NCBI GenBank assembly: GCA_030431825.1
Contig: JAUIIJ010000002.1
Coordinates: 124,001-188,000, forward strand
DNA length: 64,000 bases
Source of the DNA: Alphaproteobacteria bacterium
GTDB lineage: Bacteria > Pseudomonadota > Alphaproteobacteria > Rhodobacterales > Rhodobacteraceae
Reading direction: 5' to 3'
The notes under the pieces are model-generated. The model saw only the letters and a program-made list of their open reading frames with translations. It was not told the DNA's origin and did not search any database. This document shows, in pieces, positions 27,365-36,752 of the stretch (position 1 is the first letter of the stretch; each line of letters opens with the position of its first letter). The position numbers and the translations under genes were made by a program.

Positions 27365-28126
27365 CTAGCTCCTGATGCGCCAGCCGGTCTTGAAGATCCA
27401 CCAGATCAGCCCCAGGCACAACAGCGTGAACCCGGCAATTGCCAGCAGGCTCAGCGCCACGGGGACATCGGCGGTCCCGAAGAACGACCAGCGGAACCCC
27501 GAGATCAGGTAGACCACCGGATTGAACAGCGTGATCGTCTGCCAGACCGGTGGCAGCATCGAAATCGAATAGAATGATCCACCGAGGAAAATCAGCGGCG
27601 TCACGATCAACAGCGGCACCAGTTGCAATTGCTCGAAGTTTCCCGCCCAGATTCCGACGATGAACCCCAGCAGGGCAAAGCTGAGGCAGGTCAGCAGCAG
27701 GAACAGCACCATCGCCACCGGATGCTGGATCGAGAGGTCGACAAAGAACGAGGCCGTCAACAGGATCACCACCCCGATGAACAGGGCCTTGGTCGCCGCC
27801 GCCCCGACGAACCCCATCACGATCTCAAGAAAGTTGACCGGCGCCGAGAGCAATTCGTAGATGGTGCCGGTGAATTTGGGAAAATAGATGCCAAAGGCGG
27901 CGTTCGAGATAGCCTGCGTGATTACCGAAAGCATCACCAGCCCCGGCACGATGAACGCGCCATAGCTGACGCCTTCGACCTCCTCGATGCGGCTGCCGAT
28001 GGCGGCACCGAACACCACGAAATATAGCGAGGTGGAGAGCACCGGTGACAGGAAGCTCTGCATCAGCGTGCGAAAGAAGCGCATCATCTCAAATCGGTAG
28101 ATCGCCCCGACGGCCGACATGTTCAT
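27365..28126 (-). CDS. ABC-2 type transporter permease
   Basis: 253 residues with six hydrophobic segments. [33 protein letters not shown] and [29 protein letters not shown] are typical of ABC-2 exporters, and [41 protein letters not shown] is the characteristic C-terminal signature. It overlaps the ATPase gene by 4 bp (ATGA), so the two form an exporter. The substrate is not apparent; such pairs in alphaproteobacteria are often annotated as multidrug or polysaccharide export. Confidence 0.9.
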   Translation of the reverse strand: MNMSAVGAIYRFEMMRFFRTLMQSFLSPVLSTSLYFVVFGAAIGSRIEEVEGVSYGAFIVPGLVMLSVITQAISNAAFGIYFPKFTGTIYELLSAPVNFLEIVMGFVGAAATKALFIGVVILLTASFFVDLSIQHPVAMVLFLLLTCLSFALLGFIVGIWAGNFEQLQLVPLLIVTPLIFLGGSFYSISMLPPVWQTITLFNPVVYLISGFRWSFFGTADVPVALSLLAIAGFTLLCLGLIWWIFKTGWRIRS

Positions 28127-29052
28127 GATGCGTCTCCCTTGACCAGGTCCACGAAAATCTCTTCAAGGCTGCTCTGCCGTGTCTGCAGGTCGCGCAGGGT
28201 CAGCCCCGCCTCGGCGATCCCGTTGAGCAAACCGGTGATGCCGGTGCGTGGCGCGTGAATGTCATAGCTGTAAACCAGCGCGTCGCCGGTCTCGGCCAGT
28301 TCCAGATCAAGATGCGCAAGCCCGGCGGGGATGCTGTCCAGCCTTTCATTCAACTGCACCTCGAGCTGCTTGCGGCCCATTCGCGCCATCAGCGCCTTCT
28401 TTTCCTCGACCAGCAACAGCTCGCCGCGCGTGATGACACCCACCCGATCGGCAATGGCCTCGGCTTCTTCGATGTAATGCGTTGTCAGGATGATCGTGAC
28501 CCCATCCGCCTTGAGATCGGCAACGGTGTCCCACATGTCCTTGCGCAAATCCACGTCCACGCCGGCGGTCGGTTCATCGAGGAACAGCACACGCGGTTCG
28601 TGACTCAGCGCCTTGGCGATCAGGACACGTCGTTTCATGCCGCCGGACAGCGTGGTGATCTGATTGTCCTTCTTGTCCCAGAGACTCAGGGTGCGCAGGA
28701 CTTTTTCGATATGTGCATCATCGCGGGGCCTGCCGAACAGCCCACGCGAGAATCGCACCGTGTTCAGGACCGTTTCGAACGGTTGCAGGTTGACCTCCTG
28801 CGGCACCAACCCGATGAGCGATCGCGCACCGCGGAACTCGGTGATGATATCATAGCCGCCCACGGTCACCGAACCGCCGCTTGGCGTCGTGATCCCGCAG
28901 ACCGTTGAAATCAACGTCGTCTTGCCCGCCCCGTTTGGACCAAGCAGCGCGAGGATCTCGCCCTCCTCGATATCGAGACTGACCCCCTTGAGTGCCTCGA
29001 ACCCGCCGGCATACGTCTTTTGCAGGTCTCGAATGGACAGAATTGCAGACAT
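28123..29052 (-). CDS. ABC transporter ATP-binding protein
   Basis: 309 residues. Walker A is [10 protein letters not shown], the Q-loop is LVPQEVNLQ, the signature motif is [16 protein letters not shown] and Walker B is [12 protein letters not shown], followed by the switch His in TTHY. The C-terminal 80 residues form the DUF4162-like accessory domain seen in exporters. The start at 29052 ([14 protein letters not shown]) is family-like; a longer frame upstream lacks similarity. It is the first gene of the exporter and reads away from the HTH regulator across a 330-bp gap. Confidence 0.9.
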   Translation of the reverse strand: MSAILSIRDLQKTYAGGFEALKGVSLDIEEGEILALLGPNGAGKTTLISTVCGITTPSGGSVTVGGYDIITEFRGARSLIGLVPQEVNLQPFETVLNTVRFSRGLFGRPRDDAHIEKVLRTLSLWDKKDNQITTLSGGMKRRVLIAKALSHEPRVLFLDEPTAGVDVDLRKDMWDTVADLKADGVTIILTTHYIEEAEAIADRVGVITRGELLLVEEKKALMARMGRKQLEVQLNERLDSIPAGLAHLDLELAETGDALVYSYDIHAPRTGITGLLNGIAEAGLTLRDLQTRQSSLEEIFVDLVKGDAS

Positions 29053-29382
29053 GGTCCCCCTGCTCGCTTGCACCTTGAACGGCGTGACACTAACCGCCGG
29101 GCAGGTCTGGCACCATAGCCGGAATGCACATCGCCTTGCGCGCCTGTGCAGGGCAACGCATGCCGGAAACACGCATCTGCCCCGCAGTCGGACGTGCGAC
29201 GGTTCGCCCCGTTCAGGAAACGGCAAAGCGCTCGTAAAACCGCCGCGACTGCAACACTCTCACGATGGGGGGTGTTCCCGGATACAACCGTTCCGCCAAA
29301 CCGCGCACGCAATTTTGAGTTGCAACACCTACGCTATATTATACCTTCGAATAATATTAAGTACGATCAAGGCGATTTAACG
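29053..29382. other. Divergent intergenic region between ABC exporter and HTH regulator
   Basis: 330 bp with no convincing gene. The half next to the exporter is GC-rich; the last 70 bp before the regulator are AT-rich and hold its probable promoter. No clear repeat array was seen. Confidence 0.55.
29315..29342 (+). promoter_or_regulatory. Probable sigma-70 promoter of the HTH regulator
   Basis: TTGAGT (29315-29320), a 16-bp spacer and TATTAT (29337-29342). The -10 box matches the consensus at five of six positions. The ATG at 29383 is about 34 nt after the expected start point. Confidence 0.5.
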
Positions 29383-30123
29383 ATGAGCATCTTTCATGAG
29401 CGCGTTGCCCGCGCCATCGACACATCCAAGAAATACGGTGGAAATCGCGCGAAATTGTCACGCGCGCTGAACCTGAGCCCCAATTACGTCTCGACCATGC
29501 TCAGCACCAAGGCCTCGCCAAGCTGGGACATCTCGGTCAGGCTGGCCCGCGAGCTGGAAGTTTCGCTTGCCTATCTCGCGGGCAGCACCTCGCAGCCGTT
29601 CGATGTGACCGATCTCGGCACCGACGGTCCGATCACCGATCAGGCGATGAAATTCTTCGACCAGATCGCGGGCAGCCTGCGCGAAGCGGCCGCCATGCGT
29701 GGTCAGGAGCCGACGGTCGATGACATGATGCTGCGCTGGTTCAAATACGGCCGGCAGCTCAGCGGTTTTGACAAGATCATCGAGTGGTTCGATCTCTACA
29801 AGGCACCGGGTGAACGCTCGAACCGGATCGAGGTCCTGCGCATGGGGTCCAACAGCCTGTCGGCGCGCACCCTGGGCGTCGCGGACAAGAAATCGTTGCA
29901 ATACGCGCTCGACGAAGTGCGCGACAGCGACCTGCAAAAGCGCCTGTTGCGCGCCTATCGCACCGCCGCCGAAGGCCAGCCGGTTCTCACCGAAGAGGCG
30001 TTGAACGTGCTGGCCCCCGGCCATGCGGAACAAATCCGCCTCGACTATCTGCGGCTGCTGCTGCCGGTCGCCTCGGACACCCACGGCGACGTGATCATCA
30101 GCTATTCAAAGCCGCTCCGGTGA
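29383..30123 (+). CDS. Helix-turn-helix transcriptional regulator with PAS-like C-terminal region
   Basis: 246 residues. The N-terminal XRE/Cro-type HTH covers about residues 5-65 (KYGGNRAKLSRALNLSPNYVSTML is the helix-turn-helix). The middle is helical; RIEVLRMGSNSLSARTLGVADKKSLQYALDEV resembles a PAS fold that could sense a ligand. A promoter-like sequence with an AT-rich leader precedes it, as in autoregulated repressors. Its 3' end overlaps the convergent unknown gene by 18 bp. Targets are unknown; the divergent exporter is a possible one. It is not accompanied by phage genes. Confidence 0.8.
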   Translation: MSIFHERVARAIDTSKKYGGNRAKLSRALNLSPNYVSTMLSTKASPSWDISVRLARELEVSLAYLAGSTSQPFDVTDLGTDGPITDQAMKFFDQIAGSLREAAAMRGQEPTVDDMMLRWFKYGRQLSGFDKIIEWFDLYKAPGERSNRIEVLRMGSNSLSARTLGVADKKSLQYALDEVRDSDLQKRLLRAYRTAAEGQPVLTEEALNVLAPGHAEQIRLDYLRLLLPVASDTHGDVIISYSKPLR

Positions 30124-30786
30124 TCGGATGAACGCCTGGGCCATATAGGCCAGGTCCCGCCGGTTTGTCATGACGCAATACTCGGTATTCTCGCGCGGTG
30201 ACGGCGGATCGACCCAGAACTGGGCATCGGGAATGTAGCGGTTGAAGCCATAGTGATACCCGCCCCCCCTGCGCACGTCGTCCTCGCGCAGAAAGGCATA
30301 GGTCCAGTCCGGGTTCCACTTGAGCGCCGTGATCATGTGCCCGATCAGGACAAAGCGACGGACCGTCTTGAGCGACCGCCCGGCCGCGCGCGAAAAATGC
30401 AGATCACCGAAATAGGCCAGCCGCCCCTTGAGTTCGCGTTCGAGCGGCGAAGCGACCTGCGTGACCATCTCGACCTCGCCATTTCCGTATTGCCGGCGCA
30501 TCGTGCGCCGCCAGTATTCCGTTATGCTTCCATCGCCCAGATCATCCAGCCGTGCACCGGCAAGCGCCACGGTTTCACCGTCCTTTTCAAGCCGGAGCCA
30601 GAAGCAGTTCTCGGCGGTGAAATCATTGAAGAACGGCGACATCTTTGGAGTGAGATAGGGCTTGCCTATCGCCTCGATAATCTTGGGTACCCTGTCAAAG
30701 TCTTGCTCGACATGAACAGCCAAGCCATCGCGCAGCAGCTTTTCACGGCAGATCGCGATCAACTCCGCCTTTTCGTATTCTCCCAT
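30106..30786 (-). CDS. Protein of unknown function
   Basis: 226 residues, mixed charged and aromatic with no signal peptide or transmembrane helix. Segments such as ENCFWLRLEKDGETVALAGARLDDLGDG and GDLHFSRAAGRSLKTVRRFVLIGHMITALKWNPDWTYAFL suggest a mixed alpha/beta fold. I cannot place it in a family; a distant acetyltransferase-like fold is conceivable. The 3' end overlaps the convergent HTH regulator by 18 bp, giving antisense ends. Codon use resembles neighbouring genes, so it is likely real. Confidence 0.65.
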   Translation of the reverse strand: MGEYEKAELIAICREKLLRDGLAVHVEQDFDRVPKIIEAIGKPYLTPKMSPFFNDFTAENCFWLRLEKDGETVALAGARLDDLGDGSITEYWRRTMRRQYGNGEVEMVTQVASPLERELKGRLAYFGDLHFSRAAGRSLKTVRRFVLIGHMITALKWNPDWTYAFLREDDVRRGGGYHYGFNRYIPDAQFWVDPPSPRENTEYCVMTNRRDLAYMAQAFIRSPERL

Positions 30787-31137
30787 TTACCCCTCGTCTC
30801 GTCGGATCGGTCCTTGTGATTTTAGGGCGCGTTTATCTGCGGCCCATACCGGCAGTCGGGCCGACTTCGGACTTCCCCGCGAAAATCCCCTTGGGTCAGT
30901 TGCGTGCGCCCTCGGGATCGTCGGTTCTGGCGATCCGATTTCCGGCCCTGCGCGACACTTTGTCTTGGGTTATGCCATACACAACCAAAGGGGCAACAAA
31001 ACAACTGGATTCATCTGTGCTGATTCCGGTCAAAGCAGCAGATATGCCACGTCAGTTCCGAACCGCCGCGCCGCACGCGGGCAGCACCGCCAGAGGCACA
31101 GCCGGAATTTACCGCACCGGGGGCGAGGTGCACCGGT
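30787..31137. other. Intergenic region without recognisable gene
   Basis: 351 bp between the unknown gene (start side) and the end of the EcsC gene. I see no open frame with a believable start, no repeat and no hairpin with a U-run. It must contain the promoter for the minus-strand unknown gene. Confidence 0.5.
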
Positions 31138-31896
31138 TCAGGACAGGCGGTCTTGCATCCGCTTGTCCAGCATGCGCACCAGTTCGTCCTCGGTGATGCC
31201 GCTGTCGATGGCCAGCCTGCGCAGTCCGAAATGCACATGCGCAATCTGCTGATAATAGTCGGAATAGAAATAGTTGGTGGTCGCACCGGCCACCGCCCCC
31301 AGAACCGGTACGGTTTGCGCCGCCAGTTTCTGGCCAAGAACCGTCGCCAGCTTGGGCGCGACCGTGGCGATCAGCTTGTGCATCGCACCGCCCGTCAGCG
31401 AAAGGCGCAGGGAGACGAAACCAAGATCGGACCCGTCATCCGACGCAAGCGGTCCGGCGGCAGCAAAGACACGGATACAGTCGAATTGCACATTCTCTGC
31501 GGACGGGTCGAAACCATGCTCCGCTGCCACGCCCTGAATTGCGCGCAGAAGGACCGTTGTGGTTGCAGGCAATTCGACGAGTGCCGTCGGCAGCCCGCCA
31601 AAACCGCCCGCGGCACCCATCGCAGTTGTCATCGCGGTGTTGACCCAGGCTTTCTGGTCAGGCACCGCGGTACGCGAGGTCTGTGCCGCCTGCATCGCCA
31701 GCGTCAGCGCGCGCTGCGTCGCGTCGCCGAGGTTGTTACGCACCACGGAGGGAAGGCGATCCAGCAGCGACTCGGCCTTGCCGCCCAACAGATTGAGAAT
31801 TCGCACGCCGATCCCGTTGGCGGCGCGGTATGTCTCGGCCAGCCGATCCAGTTCCGCCTCGACGTCCACCGGCTCGACGATTTCGATATCTGCCAT
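31138..31896 (-). CDS. EcsC family protein
   Basis: 252 residues. The pattern AMGAAGGFGGLPTALVELPATTTVLLRAIQ and the glycine/alanine-rich C-terminal helix (VPVLGAVAGATTNYFYSDYYQQIAHVHFGLRRLA) match the EcsC family. EcsC was named from the Bacillus ecs ABC transporter operon but its biochemical role is unknown; amphipathic segments suggest membrane association. The ATG at 31896 has AGAGGAG 5 bp upstream and is preferred over a GTG two codons earlier. It lies 57 bp after the GNAT gene start region with no other partner. Confidence 0.85.
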   Translation of the reverse strand: MADIEIVEPVDVEAELDRLAETYRAANGIGVRILNLLGGKAESLLDRLPSVVRNNLGDATQRALTLAMQAAQTSRTAVPDQKAWVNTAMTTAMGAAGGFGGLPTALVELPATTTVLLRAIQGVAAEHGFDPSAENVQFDCIRVFAAAGPLASDDGSDLGFVSLRLSLTGGAMHKLIATVAPKLATVLGQKLAAQTVPVLGAVAGATTNYFYSDYYQQIAHVHFGLRRLAIDSGITEDELVRMLDKRMQDRLS

Positions 31897-31953
31897 CTTC
31901 ACTCCTCTGCGGGCGTGTTCACAAGATCGGCATTTCCCCGGCGGATTTCAATG

Positions 31954-32445
31954 TCAGCCCTCTGTCCAGCGCGTGACGTCACCCCGGATGCCATCCCACG
32001 CGCCGTCGCGGAGCGCCTGCCCCAGAACACGATCCGGGTTGGTCGGGGGGGGCATGACGACACCGGCCAGCGGTTCGAAACCGAAGCGAGAGTAATAGGG
32101 ATAGTCTCCGACCAGAAGAACCCGATGCCAGCCATCGGCCGATGCGGCGGCCAGCGAATCGCGGATCAGGACACCACCCAGCCCCTCGCCCTGATGGGTC
32201 GGGTGCACCGCCACCGGACCCAGCAGCAGCGCCGCAGCGCCGCCAACGCGCACCGGCCAGTAGCGAATCGCGCCTGCGACAATCCCTTCCTCGTCACGGG
32301 CAACCAGCGACAGGCCAGCGACCGGGGGAATGTTATCGCGCAGTCGGTAGGAGGACAGTGCCTCGCGCCCGGGTGCAAAGCAGAGATCGTACAGCGCCTC
32401 GACTTCCCACCAATCCTGCCCGGTTTCAGGTCTCAGCTCAATCAC
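31954..32445 (-). CDS. GNAT family N-acetyltransferase (YhbS-like)
   Basis: 163 residues. The acetyl-CoA pyrophosphate loop is visible as GPVAVHPTHQGEGLGGVLIRDSL (Q/R-x-x-G-x-G/A), followed by VLLVGDYPYYSRFGFEPL, the YYxRFGF segment typical of YhbS-type acetyltransferases. It starts at a GTG (32445). The substrate is unknown. It is divergent from the flavin reductase gene with 81 bp between starts, so both may share a control region. Confidence 0.87.
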   Translation of the reverse strand: MIELRPETGQDWWEVEALYDLCFAPGREALSSYRLRDNIPPVAGLSLVARDEEGIVAGAIRYWPVRVGGAAALLLGPVAVHPTHQGEGLGGVLIRDSLAAASADGWHRVLLVGDYPYYSRFGFEPLAGVVMPPPTNPDRVLGQALRDGAWDGIRGDVTRWTEG

Positions 32446-32526
32446 GCGATCATCCCAACGGCGGTATGTGGTGGCAATCGCCCTAACACGCCGCTAGGTC
32501 TTGGGCAAACACTCGGAGTTTTGCAC

Positions 32527-33132
32527 ATGTTCTATCGCCCAGAAGACGGTCACGGTCTGCCCCACAACCCGTTCAACGCCATCGTGACGCCACGCCCGAT
32601 CGGCTGGATTTCCAGCCGCGCGCCGGACGGAACCAACAATCTCGCGCCATATTCGTTTTTCAACGCGGTGGCCTATTTTCCGCCGCAGGTGATGTTCGCG
32701 TCCACAGGGAGCAAGCCGGACCAAGACGGCACCAAGGACAGCGTGGCCAACATTGCGGCGACCGGCGTGTTCTGTGTCAACATCGTCGAATACAGCATGC
32801 GCGACGCCATGAACGTCACATCCGGCGGCACCGCGAAAGAGGTGGATGAATTCGACGCCGCCGGCCTGTCCCCCGTGGAATGCGAAACCATCGCCTGCGC
32901 CCGCGTTCAGGACGCGCCGGCAGCGCTGGAATGCCGCCTGACCCGCATCATCGACCTGCCGGGCAAGTCGAACCGGCTTGTTCTGGGTGAGGTCGTCGGC
33001 GTCCACATGCGTGACGATTGCATCCGCGACGGCCGCTTTGATGTCACGACGTTCAGTCCGCTGACACGGCTGGGATACCGTGATTACAGCCATATCACCG
33101 ACATTTTCGAAATCGTGCGGCCGGACGACTGA
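32527..33132 (+). CDS. Flavin reductase family protein
   Basis: 201 residues of the FMN-binding split-barrel (flavin reductase-like) family. NAIVTPRPIGWISSRAPDGTNNLAPYSFFNAV is the diagnostic N-terminal FMN-binding segment, and CETIACARVQDAPAALECRLTRII follows. Such proteins reduce flavin or bind FMN; the physiological partner is not indicated by neighbours. The start at 32527 is an ATG directly before the conserved FYRPEDGHGLPHNPF. A strong inverted repeat ends the transcript at 33166-33190. Confidence 0.87.
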   Translation: MFYRPEDGHGLPHNPFNAIVTPRPIGWISSRAPDGTNNLAPYSFFNAVAYFPPQVMFASTGSKPDQDGTKDSVANIAATGVFCVNIVEYSMRDAMNVTSGGTAKEVDEFDAAGLSPVECETIACARVQDAPAALECRLTRIIDLPGKSNRLVLGEVVGVHMRDDCIRDGRFDVTTFSPLTRLGYRDYSHITDIFEIVRPDD

Positions 33133-33165
33133 ACCCGACGGGTGCAGGCGAAACCGACCGTCACA

Positions 33166-33190
33166 GTCACCGACCCCAGGGGTCGGTGAC
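33166..33190. terminator. Perfect 12-bp inverted repeat between convergent genes (probable terminator)
   Basis: GTCACCGACCCC (33166-33177) and GGGGTCGGTGAC (33179-33190) are exact reverse complements around a single A. It lies 33 bp after the flavin reductase stop and 43 bp beyond the end of the convergent SulP gene. There is no U-run, but the position suits a bidirectional stop or RNA-stabilising structure. Confidence 0.65.
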
Positions 33191-33233
33191 CGTTCACCCG
33201 TTGCAACGGGCGCTGTCCCGTCGCATCGCCAGA

Positions 33234-34871
33234 TCAGTGGCCGCCCAGCACTCCGGTACGCACGGAGTAATCGACCGCCAGTTCGTAATCCGGATCATCG
33301 TCGCTATCGACAATGAGATGCCCGGCCTTGGTCAGGAGCCGGTGACAGTCACGGCTCAGGTGCCGCAGCTTGATCGCCTTGCCCGCCGCCTCGTATTTCG
33401 CGGCAATATTCTCGATCGCCTGCAGCGCCGACTGATCGACGACCCGGCTGTCGGCAAAGTCGATAATCACGTTTTCCGGATCATCTTCGACAGTGAACAG
33501 TTCGATAAAGCCGTCCGAAGATCCGAAGAACAGCGGCCCCTTGATCTCGTAAACCTTGGCACCCTTTTCGGTAATGGAATCCCGCGTCACCGCATGAATG
33601 CGGCGCGCGTTGTTCCAGGCATAGGCCAGCGCGCTGACGATGACACCGACGACAACCGCCACGGCGAGGTCTTCCATCACCGTCACCACCGTGACCAGCA
33701 AGATCACGAACGCATCCGTCAGAGGCACCTTGCGCAGGATCGTCAGGCTGTTCCAGGCAAAGGTTCCGATCACTACCATGAACATCACGCCGACCAGCGC
33801 CGCGAGCGGGATGAGCTCGATCACGGGGGCGGCGAACAGGATGAAGACCAGCAGGAACAACGCCGCCGCGATACCTGCAATCCGCGTGCGGCCACCAGAT
33901 TTGACGTTGATCATCGACTGACCGATCATCGCGCAGCCGCCCATGCCGCCGAAAAAGCCGGTGACCGTGTTGGCAACGCCCTGGGCAATACATTCCTGCG
34001 ACGCGCCGCCCCGCTTGCCGGTGATCTCTCCGACAAGGTTCAGGGTCAGCAGGCTTTCGATCAGGCCGATCGCGGCGAGGATGACCGCATAGGGCAGGAT
34101 GATCTCCAGCGTTTCGAGATTCAGCGGCACCATCGGAATATGGAACGGCGGCAGCCCGCCCTGGATCGACGCCAGGTCGCCGACGCGCGGCACGTCAAGG
34201 CCAAAGGCAATCACCAGCGCCGCGACGATGCCAATGCCCGCCAGCGGAGCGGGCACGACCCGCGTGATACGCGGCACGATCCAGATGATCACCATGGTCA
34301 GCGCCACGAGACCCAGCATCATGTAGAGCGGCATGCCGCTCAGCCATTCGCCCCCCGAGATCCCGTGGCCGGTGTTTTCCATGCTGCCCGGCACCTTGAA
34401 CTGGCCCAGCTGCGCCAGAAAGATCACGATGGCCAGCCCGTTCACAAAGCCGAGCATCACCGGGTGCGGCACCAGGCGGATGAACTTGCCCCATTGCATG
34501 AGACCCGCAAAGACCTGCAACAGCCCCATGAGGACGACGGTCGCAAACAGGTATTCCACCCCGTGTTCCGCGACCAGCGACACCATGACAACTGCAAGCG
34601 CCCCGGTCGCGCCCGAGATCATCCCCGGACGCCCCCCGATCAGCGCCGTGATCAGACCAACCAGAAATGCCGCGTAAAGCCCCACCAGCGGGTGAACCCC
34701 GGCAACGAAGGCAAAAGCCACCGCCTCGGGCACAAGCGCCAGCGCCACGGTCAACCCGGACAGCAACTCGATACGCAGGCGCGCGGGGGTCAGCCGTTCG
34801 TCCGGCACCCATCTGAGGTCGGGCATGGCAAGTCGGCTGGCGAATGCCGCCAAGGGAGCTTTTCGGGTCAT
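33234..34871 (-). CDS. SulP family anion transporter with STAS domain
   Basis: 545 residues. The N-terminal half of the membrane domain has LLSGLTVALALVPEAVAFAFVAGVHPLVGLYAAF, the SulP signature, followed by 10-12 helices. The C-terminal STAS domain (about residues 425-520) includes VIIDFADSRVVDQSALQAIENIAAKYEAAG with the conserved Asp-Ser region. It should import an inorganic anion such as sulfate or bicarbonate with a cation; which one cannot be told. The gene stands alone, with 228 bp to the next upstream gene. Confidence 0.92.
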   Translation of the reverse strand: MTRKAPLAAFASRLAMPDLRWVPDERLTPARLRIELLSGLTVALALVPEAVAFAFVAGVHPLVGLYAAFLVGLITALIGGRPGMISGATGALAVVMVSLVAEHGVEYLFATVVLMGLLQVFAGLMQWGKFIRLVPHPVMLGFVNGLAIVIFLAQLGQFKVPGSMENTGHGISGGEWLSGMPLYMMLGLVALTMVIIWIVPRITRVVPAPLAGIGIVAALVIAFGLDVPRVGDLASIQGGLPPFHIPMVPLNLETLEIILPYAVILAAIGLIESLLTLNLVGEITGKRGGASQECIAQGVANTVTGFFGGMGGCAMIGQSMINVKSGGRTRIAGIAAALFLLVFILFAAPVIELIPLAALVGVMFMVVIGTFAWNSLTILRKVPLTDAFVILLVTVVTVMEDLAVAVVVGVIVSALAYAWNNARRIHAVTRDSITEKGAKVYEIKGPLFFGSSDGFIELFTVEDDPENVIIDFADSRVVDQSALQAIENIAAKYEAAGKAIKLRHLSRDCHRLLTKAGHLIVDSDDDPDYELAVDYSVRTGVLGGH

Positions 34872-35099
34872 CGGGGGTCCTGTCTCTGTCGGGTCGTCAA
34901 GGCGTCTCGGGCTGTATCGAAACGCCCCAAATTCGGTCTGCGTCCGGATGGATTACATGCCGCCACAGGGGCACATCCGGCATCTTTCCGAACAGCCCCG
35001 CAGCAGAAAAACCGCCTCTTACACGCATCCTGCGGAAAAGGCCATGCCGTCACCGGGCTGTCTGCCATGCAGATCGAACATGGCAGTTCGCCGCCGCGC

Positions 35100-36650
35100 T
35101 CAGCCCGCGAGCCCGTCCCGCAAGACCCGACGCAGGATCTTTCCCGACGCGGATTTCGGTATTTCGTCGACGATTTCCATCCGCCGTACCTGCTTGTAAT
35201 GTGACAAGCGCCCTTCGAGAAACGACTGCACGGTCTCCAGTGTCACATCCCCGGCCGGAACCACGAATGCCATCGGCACTTCGCCCGCCTCGTCGTCCGG
35301 CGCACCGATCACGGCAACATCCGCGATATCGGGATGGGTCAGCAACTCTGCCTCAAGCTCGGCCGGCGCCACCTGGAACCCCTTGAACTTGATCAGTTCC
35401 TTCAGGCGGTCCGTGATAAACAGATAACCATCCTCGTCGAAATAGCCGATGTCCCCGGTGTGCAGCCACCCCTCGCTGTCAAGCGCCTCGGCCGTTGCCT
35501 CGGGGTTGTTCAGGTAGCCCTTCATGACCTGTGGCCCGCGCACCCAAAGCTCTCCCGCTTCGCCACGGTTCAGGTCCTCGCCGGTTTCGGTGCTGACGAT
35601 CCGGCATTCCGTGTTCGGTGCCGTCAGCCCCGAGGCCCCCGTGCGCGCCTTACCCGGCGGCGTGAGATGGCTGACGGGGCTAAGCTCGGTCATGCCATAC
35701 CCCTGCGTCGCTACACAATCCAGCCGCCTGCCCACCAGCGCCGCAACGTCGCCGCCAAGCGGGGCCGCGCCCGAGTTGACATGCTCGACCGCTGACAGGT
35801 CGTACTCGTCGACAATCGGGTGCTTTGCGAGAGCGATGGCAATCGGCGGAACAATCCACATGCGCCGCGTGCGGTATTTCGAACAGAGATCCAGAAACTG
35901 TTCCAGATCGAAGCGGGGCATCGTCACCAGCCCCGCGCCGGCCGCGAGATGCATGTTTATCAGCACCTGCATCCCGTAGATGTGAAAGAACGGCAGGAAT
36001 GCAACCGAGAATTCACCCTCTTCGATATCCGAAACATGCAGGGTCTGATCGACATTCATCACCATCGAGCGATGGGTCAGCATCACGCCCTTGGGCAACC
36101 CCGTGGTTCCCGACGAATACGGCAGCGCCAGAATGTGCTCCTCCAGATCGACAGGCGTCTGGCTGTCCTGCGGCGTGCCCATCAACTCTGCCAGCGGGCG
36201 GGCGCCCGGGGCCTCTCCGATCACGTAGATTTCACTGACTCCGGTGTCCCGGATCGCCTCGCGCGCGGTATCCAGAAAAGGCGCGATCGTGATCAGGATC
36301 GACGCGTTTGCATTCGTCAACTGGTGCCGCACTTCATGAGCGGTATAGGTGGGATTGATCGTGGTGATCGTGCCTCCGGCCCAGGCAACCCCATGAAATA
36401 CCACGCAATACTCCGGAAGGTTCGGTGCCATGAGAGCGACACAGGCCCCCGTGCCCAGCCCCCTGGCGTTCAACCCGCCTGCCAGTGACTTGATGCCGCC
36501 GACAAACTGGCCAACCGTCAACTCGCGGCCCGTCGGCCCATCAATCAGGATCACCCGGGCGGGATTGTCACCCAGCCCTTCGAACACCCGTTGCGTGATG
36601 GTCAGCTCCCGGACCTCGACATCCGAAAAACTGCTCTTGATGATGGCCAT
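35100..36650 (-). CDS. AMP-forming acyl-CoA synthetase (4-coumarate-CoA ligase-like)
   Basis: 516 residues of the ANL adenylate-forming superfamily. Motif A3 is LPYSSGTTGLPKGVMLTHRS, A5 is GYGMTELSP, A7 is TGDIGYFDEDG, A8 is RLKELIKFKGFQVAPAELE, and the catalytic lysine of A10 is in PKSASGKILRRVL. It activates a carboxylic acid with ATP and transfers it to CoA. The sequence reads like plant-type 4-coumarate-CoA ligases, but aromatic, medium-chain or other acids are equally possible. The 107-bp gap to ridA separates it from neighbours, and no beta-oxidation genes are adjacent. Confidence 0.87.
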   Translation of the reverse strand: MAIIKSSFSDVEVRELTITQRVFEGLGDNPARVILIDGPTGRELTVGQFVGGIKSLAGGLNARGLGTGACVALMAPNLPEYCVVFHGVAWAGGTITTINPTYTAHEVRHQLTNANASILITIAPFLDTAREAIRDTGVSEIYVIGEAPGARPLAELMGTPQDSQTPVDLEEHILALPYSSGTTGLPKGVMLTHRSMVMNVDQTLHVSDIEEGEFSVAFLPFFHIYGMQVLINMHLAAGAGLVTMPRFDLEQFLDLCSKYRTRRMWIVPPIAIALAKHPIVDEYDLSAVEHVNSGAAPLGGDVAALVGRRLDCVATQGYGMTELSPVSHLTPPGKARTGASGLTAPNTECRIVSTETGEDLNRGEAGELWVRGPQVMKGYLNNPEATAEALDSEGWLHTGDIGYFDEDGYLFITDRLKELIKFKGFQVAPAELEAELLTHPDIADVAVIGAPDDEAGEVPMAFVVPAGDVTLETVQSFLEGRLSHYKQVRRMEIVDEIPKSASGKILRRVLRDGLAG

Positions 36651-36752
36651 GCGTGTCTCTCCTCCCAGAAAGCCAGATGCCCGGTTGCCGGGATCTGGCG
36701 ATCACGTTAGCGGCGGCAGGCGCGCGAAGGCAAGACGTCTGTTTCCCGTCGA

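Noticed and set aside
30816-31196. Plus-strand frame in the 351-bp gap after the unknown gene
   Set aside because: No ribosome site, Ala/Arg/Pro-rich translation, and it runs into the antisense strand of the EcsC gene.
33186-35204. Plus-strand open frame of 672 codons opposite the SulP gene
   Set aside because: His/Gln/Arg-rich composition typical of the antisense frame of a membrane protein; SulP and STAS motifs on the minus strand are decisive.
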